Part shown: one piece after another, positions 26,740-32,893 of the stretch | Numbering within the stretch: position 1 is the first letter of the stretch | How the letters are laid out: each line of letters starts with the position of its first letter | DNA from: Muribaculum sp. | GTDB taxonomy: Bacteria; Bacteroidota; Bacteroidia; Bacteroidales; Muribaculaceae | Direction: 5' to 3' | Length of the DNA: 64,000 nucleotides | Assembly (NCBI GenBank): GCA_009775095.1 | Contig: VSOZ01000013.1 | Location: 1 to 64,000, forward strand | Position numbers and translations under genes: made by a program | Notes under the pieces: generated by a model | Seen by the model: the letters and a program-made list of their open reading frames with translations, nothing else | Told to the model about the DNA's origin: nothing | The model's database searches: none

Positions 26740-26780
26740 TCCGGTATCGGCGATTGTGTATTGCCGATGCCGGATATTTT
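26740..26780 (+). terminator. Terminator of the fructan operon
   Basis: 12-bp inverted repeat TCCGGTATCGGC (26740-26751) / GCCGATGCCGGA (26763-26774), preceded by A6 and followed by TATTTTA. It sits between the fructokinase stop and the ssrA promoter. Confidence 0.8.
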
Positions 26781-26783
26781 ACG

Positions 26784-26791
26784 TATATTTG
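26784..26791 (+). promoter_or_regulatory. Probable -7 box of ssrA
   Basis: TATATTTG fits TAnnTTTG, about 20 bp before the predicted mature tmRNA 5' end. Confidence 0.55.
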
Positions 26792-26811
26792 CACACTTAT
26801 TGCACTCACAC

Positions 26812-27209
26812 GGGGCTGACCGGCTTTGACAGCGTGTAGAAGTGGTGTGTAAGCATGCAGAGCAATGATGGCTACGCTCTTTAATCTGGGACATCGCAAT
26901 TTTAAATGGCGAAAATAACTACGCTCTTGCTGCTTAATCGAAGCACAGTAGATTAGCTTAATCTCCGCCACAGCGGTGGAGACAAGACATCGCCCGATTG
27001 TCCTTTTTCCGAGACGGATCGACAAGGCGGTGCAGATAAATCGGAAATAGGAAGTCAAGAGCCTTGCGCGACTTCCGAAATCTTAAAGGCTAAGGCGACG
27101 GTTGGTGGTCTTGATCCTGCCGGCGCCCGACAATCAAGTCAAGACTAAGCATGTAGAAAGCTCATTAGTTCCACGTTTGGACGAGGGTTCAATCCCCTCC
27201 AGCTCCACT
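26812..27209 (+). ncRNA. ssrA: Transfer-messenger RNA (tmRNA)
   Basis: tmRNA rescues stalled ribosomes and tags the incomplete peptides. The 5' end GGGGCTGACCGGCTTTGACA and the 3' end GGTTCAATCCCCTCCAGCTCCA form the tRNA-like domain: GGGGCTG (26812-26818) pairs with CAGCTCC (27200-27206), and the T-arm GGTTCAATCC is intact. The CCA end is not encoded (ACTA follows). The tag frame near 26905 reads GENNYALAA then TAA, as expected for Bacteroidetes. Its 3' end is also the boundary of a duplicated region and probable integration site. Confidence 0.97.
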
Positions 27210-27602
27210 ATGTAGTTCTTTGCCGAAGGCAAAGCGCTGAAGCGATAACCGAACTAAATGCCGCAATCAAGTTGCAGCGAGCTAAAGGTTCGGAAAATTC
27301 GAGACAACTTTCAGCTCATTGAGCCGAATGGCGCAATAAACCTCGGACTATCAAGTAGTTCCGAGGTTTTATTATGTCTAAACCTTTCGGTTTAAGGACC
27401 GATTTCAGACCAAGAAAAGACCTCTTCGGACAGCTATTTGTCACCAAATCGTTTCAAGTTTTTTCGATGACGAAAATTGTGACAAAAATGTGACCGAAAG
27501 TGATGCAACAATTTGGTGTACAAATACTTCCAAAGACCTAACTCAGACGTAACTCGGAAAATCAGCGACATTTTAACAGCGTTCAGTGCGTATGTTAAAG
27601 CG
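27208..27602. repeat. Left copy of the tmRNA-downstream duplication
   Basis: From the tmRNA 3' end onward this stretch matches 30345-30727 in order: TTCTTTGCC..., the GCAATCAAGTTGC hairpin, AGCTAAAGGTTC, TTCAGCTCATTGAGCCGAA, the terminator, and a distal CCTAACTCAGACG...GCGACATTTTAAC block (27538-27577). The copies have clearly diverged. No gene was seen in 27210-27851. Confidence 0.85.
27338..27375 (+). terminator. Terminator downstream of ssrA
   Basis: Stem AAACCTCGG (27338-27346) / CCGAGGTTT (27361-27369) followed by TATTATG. A diverged copy lies at 30475-30509. Confidence 0.8.
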
Positions 27603-27851
27603 TCCCCGGACGCGATGACCGAAGTATCGACATAAGTCATTATAACAGATATGAATTTTGTATGTCCTACAAAAGTCGTGTATGTTAAAAATGAGCTAAG
27701 TCGCTGATACGTCTGATATTTGACTTCAATGTGTCCAATCGGAACATAAGTTGCCGACTGTCGGTGTTCAACATTGCCCGTAGGCGTGTTCGTCAGAAAA
27801 CAAAAATTCGCAGTATTATCCAGAACATTTTGTTACCTAAGATTTTATGGC

Positions 27852-27880
27852 TATATTTGCAATTCGCGAATTGCAAATAT
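27852..27880 (+). promoter_or_regulatory. Promoter overlapped by a 28-bp perfect palindrome (cassette operator)
   Basis: The palindrome spans 27853-27880 around the core AATTCGCGAATT. A TATATTTG -7 box (27852-27859) lies in its left arm, so the transcription start would fall inside it. The cassette's first ATG is at 27890. This is the layout of an autorepressed toxin-antitoxin type promoter. Confidence 0.75.
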
Positions 27881-27889
27881 TTAATACAA

Positions 27890-28423
27890 ATGACTAAATC
27901 CCATAATGGTATGCGCCCACAAGATATAGTGATTTTGCTTAAAAAAGTCACTCTGATTGGTAGAAACATGACCAATGCGCAGGTTGCAAAAGATCTTGGT
28001 ATAAGTGCCTCGGAAGTGTCCGAAGCACTGGAGCGTTGTAGGATAGCCAGATTGATGGACAATGCCAAGCAAAGGGTAAATATACTTGCGCTCAAAGAGT
28101 TTTTGATACATGGACTGAAATATGTCTTTCCAGTCCAGCCACAGTCAAGAGTACGAGGTGTTGCCACTGCAATCTCGGCAACACCATTGTGTGATAAAAT
28201 TCTGACAGATAAGGAAGCATACGTATGGCCGGATGCAAATGGCAATCTACGCGGGGAGTCAATAACCCCGCTTTATCGCACCGTCCCGGTGGCGGTGCAA
28301 AACGATTCTATGCTACATAGTCTGCTTGCTATCGCTGATACGTTCAGAATTGGCAGGACAAGGGAAATCGAGATTGCAAAAGAAGAACTTAATTCAATTC
28401 TCGCAACCTATGATGTCAGGTAA
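27890..28423 (+). CDS. Helix-turn-helix protein, first gene of the tmRNA-linked cassette
   Basis: This 177-residue protein of no named family has a helix-turn-helix at about 27-52 (MTNAQVAKDLGISASEVSEA). The rest includes RGVATAISATPLCDKIL and a conserved-looking tail. The frame is open further upstream, but the ATG at 27890 directly follows the palindromic promoter and is chosen. The last 14 bp overlap the nucleotidyltransferase gene. In two-gene AbiE-like systems the first gene is a DNA-binding antitoxin; here the HTH plus the palindrome suggest the same autoregulatory role, but this is inference. Sequence is more AT-rich than the suf and PUL genes nearby. Confidence 0.75.
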   Translation: MTKSHNGMRPQDIVILLKKVTLIGRNMTNAQVAKDLGISASEVSEALERCRIARLMDNAKQRVNILALKEFLIHGLKYVFPVQPQSRVRGVATAISATPLCDKILTDKEAYVWPDANGNLRGESITPLYRTVPVAVQNDSMLHSLLAIADTFRIGRTREIEIAKEELNSILATYDVR

Positions 28424-29093
28424 TATCAGACGGCTTAAAGTCATTGCAGAAGGTCTTGGCGATTTATGTAAGGATGTTGTGTTTGTCGGAGGATCGGTAG
28501 CCGAACTATATGCCGATGATCCGGCTGCCACAGACATCCGTCCGACTATGGATGTCGATTGCGTCATAGAGCTTGCCACCTACGGAAGTCTTCAGAATTT
28601 TGAACAGTTGCTCCGTGACCGCAAATTTGTGAACGATATTGAATCCGGCGTGATATGCCGATGGAAATACAATGGCGAGATTGTGGATATAATGCCCGAC
28701 AGGGACAGTATTCTCGGCTTCACAAACAAATGGTATCGGCCGGGATTCCAATATCGGGTGGAGACCCGTATCGAAGAAGAACTTGTAATCAAGATACTCC
28801 CACCGCTCTATTATATCGCAACAAAGATAGAAGCCATAAGAGGACGAGGCGGAGAAGACCTGAGATTCTCACACGATTTTGAGGATCTGGTATATGTATT
28901 GAACAACAGGCGGGACATTACAAGTCTTTTCGATATGGAGAATAATAACAGTCTTGTTGAATACGTTTCGTCATGGGCCAAAGAAATGCTCCTTCGACAG
29001 AACAGTAGGGAGGAAATTGAATGTATGCTTCCTTATGGCGATTACGACAGAGTTGATTACATTATCGATATACTCAACCATTTTTCAAGATGA
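28410..29093 (+). CDS. AbiEii-like nucleotidyltransferase, second gene of the cassette
   Basis: This 227-residue protein has a nucleotidyltransferase fold: VFVGGSVAELY (GGS 27-29) is followed by the metal-binding pair TMDVDCVIEL (Asp48, Asp50) and a third acidic position in EIVDIMPDRD. The C-terminal half has LPPLYYIATKIEAIRGRGGED and HDFEDLVYVL, the KLEA-R-D pattern of AbiEii/AbiGii-type toxins. All catalytic positions look intact. Double ATG at 28410/28413 overlaps the HTH gene, and its stop overlaps the metallophosphoesterase start (ATGA), so translation is coupled across all three genes. Possible activities include NMP transfer to tRNA or protein; the substrate is unknown. Confidence 0.8.
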   Translation: MMSGNIRRLKVIAEGLGDLCKDVVFVGGSVAELYADDPAATDIRPTMDVDCVIELATYGSLQNFEQLLRDRKFVNDIESGVICRWKYNGEIVDIMPDRDSILGFTNKWYRPGFQYRVETRIEEELVIKILPPLYYIATKIEAIRGRGGEDLRFSHDFEDLVYVLNNRRDITSLFDMENNNSLVEYVSSWAKEMLLRQNSREEIECMLPYGDYDRVDYIIDILNHFSR

Positions 29094-29854
29094 AAATCCA
29101 ATACGCTTCCGACCTGCACCTCGAATTTGGTGCAAATACTTCAATATTGAAGGAGCATCCAATGGAACCCATAGGAGATGTCCTTATTCTTGCCGGAGAT
29201 ATTGGTTATCTTGGTGATGCCGGACTGACAGTTCATTCGTTTTGGGACTGGGCATCAGACAACTTCAAAGAAGTGATTGCAATCCCCGGAAATCATGAAT
29301 TATACAGGGGATTTGACATTAATGAACTGGCCGAGGGTTGGGAATTGTGGATTAGATCCAATGTGCGCTATGTATATAATAAGCTGATTCACCTTGACGA
29401 AACTACAGATTTGATAGCCTCAACGCTTTGGTCAGAAATACCTCCGGAATACGGTAATCTGATCCAACGAAATGTAAGCGATTTCCACTGCATCCGCGAT
29501 GGCGAAAATGCCCTTGGCTGGGAGCGGTTTAACAAGGAGCATTATGCCTGTCGGGATTTTGTTAAAAAATCAGTCCGAGACAGTAGCGCCTGCAATATTG
29601 TGGTCGCTACACATCATGTTCCGTCTTTTGCCCTGATGTCTGAAGAGTTCAAAGGCAGTCCGATAAACGGGGCATTCACTTCCGAGTTGGGAAATATGAT
29701 TGCCGACAGCCGGATTAGCTGTTGGATTTACGGACATTCCCACCGCAACATATCAAAACAGATAGGAAACACACTTTGCGTATGCAACCAATTAGGCTAT
29801 GTTCGCGCTCTGGAACACCTATATTTTCGGAAGGATGCGCTGATAACACTTTAG
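29090..29854 (+). CDS. Calcineurin-like metallophosphoesterase, third gene of the cassette
   Basis: This 254-residue metallophosphoesterase has the full motif set: DLH (8-10), GDIG (36-39), GNHE (67-70), THH (about 179-181) and GHSH (about 221-224). This family cleaves phosphodiesters or phosphomonoesters with two metal ions; substrates range from cyclic nucleotides to nucleic acids. There is no signal peptide, so it is cytoplasmic. It overlaps the nucleotidyltransferase gene by 4 bp. Its pairing with that enzyme suggests it could reverse, or act on the product of, the nucleotidyl transfer; this is inference. Confidence 0.85.
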   Translation: MKIQYASDLHLEFGANTSILKEHPMEPIGDVLILAGDIGYLGDAGLTVHSFWDWASDNFKEVIAIPGNHELYRGFDINELAEGWELWIRSNVRYVYNKLIHLDETTDLIASTLWSEIPPEYGNLIQRNVSDFHCIRDGENALGWERFNKEHYACRDFVKKSVRDSSACNIVVATHHVPSFALMSEEFKGSPINGAFTSELGNMIADSRISCWIYGHSHRNISKQIGNTLCVCNQLGYVRALEHLYFRKDALITL

Positions 29855-29859
29855 CTCTG

Positions 29860-29885
29860 AATTTGAGATTCGCGAATTGCAAATT
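29860..29885. repeat. Degenerate copy of the cassette palindrome
   Basis: ATTCGCGAATTGCAAAT is shared with 27863-27879, but the left arm has mismatches (TTTGAGATT). It lies 5 bp after the metallophosphoesterase stop, so the three genes are bracketed by related palindromes. Confidence 0.65.
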
Positions 29886-29923
29886 ACCTTTTTACTTTCG
29901 GCTGCGATAAATAAAGGTTTGCA

Positions 29924-29982
29924 GTTTATTTTAGTGCTGAATTTGCAATAATTTTCATTACGGAATGAGAACTAAAATAAAC
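29924..29982. repeat. 12-bp perfect inverted repeat
   Basis: GTTTATTTTAGT (29924-29935) and ACTAAAATAAAC (29971-29982) are separated by 35 bp. They lie in the 878-bp gene-free stretch 29855-30732. TTTGC flanks both arms with small offsets. Confidence 0.55.
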
Positions 29983-30220
29983 ACTTTGCATCAACAAATC
30001 CATACGAATGGGATAATGCTCGCATCTTGGCCAAACCAAAAGGGGAAGCGGTCAAATTGCGACAGGTTTTCCGGATGGATTAGACGTTAATACTTATGTG
30101 TAAAATGGTTAAATCGGACCCTCGGACTTGTGCGTGCAACAGAAAAATGATTAAATTCACATAATGGTTTGGAGCTTCGTGGAGACGAGGCATAGATGCG
30201 AAAATCCGGAGTTTGATTTT

Positions 30221-30252
30221 GCTGCAATCAAGTTGCAGCGAGCTAAAGGTTC
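30221..30252. repeat. Extra partial copy of the tmRNA-downstream repeat
   Basis: GCTGCAATCAAGTTGCAGC (30221-30239) plus AGCTAAAGGTTC (30241-30252) repeats the block at 27260-27291 and 30397-30428. The first part is a perfect hairpin (GCTGCAA/TTGCAGC). Confidence 0.7.
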
Positions 30253-30310
30253 AGGCACCACCAAGGCACTAAGATAATTTCAGAATGTCTATCTACTTGA
30301 TAACGGCATA

Positions 30311-30344
30311 TTTGGAGTGTAAGAAACAAGTTCCTCCAGCTCCA
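30311..30344 (+). pseudogene. Decayed second copy of the tmRNA 3' end (probable attR)
   Basis: CCTCCAGCTCCA at 30333-30344 equals the last 12 bases of the tmRNA gene (27196-27207). Upstream TTTGGA and CAA match the T-arm region in a degraded form. The sequence then continues into the duplicated downstream region, as expected if an element once inserted at the ssrA 3' end. Confidence 0.65.
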
Positions 30345-30727
30345 AAATGTAATTCTTTGCCTGACGCAAAGCGATGAAGCGATTACCGAACTAAATGCTG
30401 CAATCAAGTTGCGGCGAGCTAAAGGTTCGAAAATTCGAGACGCCCTTCAGCTCATTGAGCCGAAGGGCGAAATAGACCTCGGACTGTCAGTCAGTTCCGA
30501 GTTTTTTTCGTGTCTTATCCTTTCGGATTTAGGACTAAAATAAGACCTTATCAGACATAGTTCAGGCACCAACAAAGCACCAAAATTTCAAATATCATTT
30601 TAGTGCCTGAATAGGGTTAAAACGCTTCTATCCATCTCAATATCACGCAGGCTAAAGACCTAACTCAGACGAAACCCGGAAATTCGGCGACATTTTAACG
30701 GTCTTGAAAGAGGATGTTAAATAGCGC
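30345..30727. repeat. Right copy of the tmRNA-downstream duplication
   Basis: It follows the left copy (27208-27602) block by block, including a terminator copy (CTCGGA 30478-30483 / TCCGAG 30496-30501 plus T7) and the CCTAACTCAGACG...GCGACATTTTAAC block (30659-30700). It also holds an inserted pair TTCAGGCAC (30561-30569) / GTGCCTGAA (30603-30611). No gene seen. Confidence 0.85.
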
Positions 30728-30732
30728 CATGA

Positions 30733-31788
30733 TTAAATGCCAAACATAAAATCCAAGGGCTTGGAAGCCTTAAATTTATCTATGGCATCACCGGTATAAA
30801 TCTCATCATTTGTCAGAGTAAGTTTTTTCACGGGCATGCCCATACTGAAATCGGCTTTTCTTAAATCGACCCAGAATATATTGGGACTTATAGTCGACTC
30901 AAAATAGTAAACGCGATTTTTCTGATCCGCTACAGTGCGCCAACGCGTCGAGGCTATGTTTGGCTGGTCAGGCACGGAAATGCCCAATGGTACAGACACA
31001 TTCCTCATGACACTGAATACCCCGGCGACAGCATGGCGGAAATTGGATGTCATCGGGAGGGCTTTAACGTAGAATGACGCCCTTACAAAACGATCGGAGG
31101 CTCGATTGGTACCCGGCAGCATGACAAGTCCTCCTATCTGCTTCCAATAATCATTTAGAGTCAACTGTTTGTCATAAGTAGGGGAATTAGTCATCACTTG
31201 ACAGTCACGTCCTTGATGTATGACAAGATTACCGTCTATATATTCAAATATAGCACTATTGCCGGTCGCATCCGATACAGAGAGGTGCAAGGTGGACTTG
31301 GCCCCATTAGGGAGGTCCGGGTCATCTATACGAAACAGTTCCTTACTCAATTCGGCTACAGCTTCTTCAACTGTAGCAAAATTGTCAAGCACATATTGAG
31401 TCCAGATGCTCAATCCCATCACGGGTCGCGAATCGTCAGGACGCCTGTAATCTGACTCTGAGAGAAAAAGTAAGTTTGCCATCAGACCTTTCTCATTCAT
31501 CCCGTCACAAACACCTATGTCATATCCGGCAGTAACCACACTTCCATATCGTGATGTCCACTTAATGGTATTGTCTGTCAACCCACCCCGACGCTCTATT
31601 CCACGTGGAAACAAGTATAGATTTGACTGTGGGTCCTCCTTCCAGTCCATCGTGCGTCCTGTCACCACCATTTCGTCAGGCCCAAGATAGACCGCACGGG
31701 TGCATGCATCACTCTGCACCGAAACGCCCAAAACTCCAATAATTGATATCGCTGCTACAATCGTTTTACAATAATATTTTCCGTTCAT
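30733..31788 (-). CDS. Choloylglycine hydrolase family protein (bile salt hydrolase / penicillin V acylase)
   Basis: This Ntn-hydrolase cleaves linear amides such as conjugated bile salts. The 351-residue protein has a signal peptide ending just before Cys29 (SDA-CTRAVYLG), which becomes the N-terminal nucleophile. Counting Cys29 as 1, GRTMDW places Arg at 17 and Asp at 20, the catalytic positions of the family. The MTNSPTYD motif supplies the conserved Asn near residue 200. It is periplasmic by prediction, as in Bacteroides enzymes. A single-gene unit next to the tmRNA-linked island; it may or may not belong to it. Bile salt versus other amide specificity cannot be told from the sequence. 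Confidence 0.9.
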   Translation of the reverse strand: MNGKYYCKTIVAAISIIGVLGVSVQSDACTRAVYLGPDEMVVTGRTMDWKEDPQSNLYLFPRGIERRGGLTDNTIKWTSRYGSVVTAGYDIGVCDGMNEKGLMANLLFLSESDYRRPDDSRPVMGLSIWTQYVLDNFATVEEAVAELSKELFRIDDPDLPNGAKSTLHLSVSDATGNSAIFEYIDGNLVIHQGRDCQVMTNSPTYDKQLTLNDYWKQIGGLVMLPGTNRASDRFVRASFYVKALPMTSNFRHAVAGVFSVMRNVSVPLGISVPDQPNIASTRWRTVADQKNRVYYFESTISPNIFWVDLRKADFSMGMPVKKLTLTNDEIYTGDAIDKFKASKPLDFMFGI

Positions 31789-31981
31789 AGTATGATTTTT
31801 TCAAAAACACAATTAAAATTCTTATCTGCAACATCTAACATAGGCATCCATATGATAGTTCATACTAAAATACATTTCGCATCCATCCACTTGCAACAAA
31901 TATCCGAAAGTATTTTTATAATACCCTTCCATGTCGGTAGATCTGTTAGTTGATAAACTCGAAACTATGTTACTTACGGCT

Positions 31982-32037
31982 CGGCATTTTCAGTCGTCAA
32001 TCGGTTACTAACCGATATTAACAAACACTAAATGCCG
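31982..32037. promoter_or_regulatory. Nested inverted repeats in the gap before the DUF6291-like gene
   Basis: Inner palindrome ATCGGTTA-C-TAACCGAT (32000-32016) is enclosed by CGGCATTT (31982-31989) / AAATGCCG (32030-32037). The gap 31789-32162 holds no gene and separates divergent transcription units, so a regulator site or cruciform is plausible. Confidence 0.45.
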
Positions 32038-32121
32038 GCGTAATATGCACATTAGCAACGAGCTAACCCTCAAACAAAATGTTAATGCCCGATTGTACAT
32101 AAAAACAGCGTTTTGTAATAT

Positions 32122-32129
32122 TATCTTTG
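32122..32129 (+). promoter_or_regulatory. Probable -7 box of the DUF6291-like gene
   Basis: TATCTTTG fits TAnnTTTG, 33 bp before the ATG at 32163. Confidence 0.5.
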
Positions 32130-32162
32130 CGGAAAACAACCGTTAAACCAATATCACATACG

Positions 32163-32633
32163 ATGAAACGTACACCGAAATTTGACAAGGCTTGGAGCGA
32201 GTCCATAGCCATGCTTCCCGCAGAATTGCAGCAACCTCTCGTAAACGCCATCAAGGAGTATCAGACTACAGGCATAGAACCGGCCGCCCTGCATCCGATA
32301 GCGCAATGCGTGTTCAACCTGTTGAAACCGACGATAGACCGCCGTGCCAAAGCCGCATCCTACCAGCGCCGTCGCCGCGAGGCAAATGCCGTGGTGCAGT
32401 GTGCTCCCGTCACCATCGAGGCCGGGCGCCGTGTCAAGCAAGACCGCAAGTACATCCGCCACCTCGCCAAACGCTACAATCTCATCCACCGCGATATCAA
32501 GACCGAGATCGACCGAGTGTCCGCCCTTCTGGCCGCCAACGGCATCGACCGCATACCCCTCTTCCTCTACAAAGAATACCTCGAAAAACGACTCGAAGCC
32601 AACGCCGTGCCCGATGACCCGTCATCCACATAA
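32163..32633 (+). CDS. DUF6291-like small basic protein
   Basis: This 156-residue protein has the pattern ESIAMLPAELQQPLVNAIKEY followed by FNLLKPTIDRRAKAASYQRR, which resembles the short DUF6291-type proteins of Bacteroidales. These are often in mobile or phage regions and sometimes sit at the start of replication proteins. The C-terminal half (KYIRHLAKRYNLIHRDIKTE) is basic and helical and may bind nucleic acid. An earlier in-frame ATG at 32127 lies inside the -7 box, so 32163 is chosen. It stands alone between the amidase and the alpha-glucan PUL. Function unknown. Confidence 0.7.
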   Translation: MKRTPKFDKAWSESIAMLPAELQQPLVNAIKEYQTTGIEPAALHPIAQCVFNLLKPTIDRRAKAASYQRRRREANAVVQCAPVTIEAGRRVKQDRKYIRHLAKRYNLIHRDIKTEIDRVSALLAANGIDRIPLFLYKEYLEKRLEANAVPDDPSST

Positions 32634-32893
32634 AACCCGGGGGATATGTGAAGCGTCAATGCCCTGCCGGAAGATAGAGACACCCGTACCACGACGTCCG
32701 GTCGCGACCCGGATGGCTATATAGGCCGAAGCCGCTCACCGTACTACCGACGGCCTGAACAAACACAGTTTCCTCTTAACGACCTTTTCCCTACCTCCAA
32801 CACCCGGACACGACAGAGCCGCGGCTCCACGAAGAAGCTACGGCTCGTATTGAGGATGCGCCATACGTATGCATGGGCGCGGTAGCAGCTACA

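Noticed and set aside
27434..27640. Small frame on the minus strand in the tmRNA-downstream repeat
   Set aside because: 68 codons, not preserved in the second copy of the repeat, so unlikely to be coding.
32634..32893. Gap between the DUF6291-like gene and the six-hairpin glycosidase gene
   Set aside because: Short palindromes such as GAGCCGCGGCTC are present, but no terminator with a T-run, RNA gene or coding frame could be supported.
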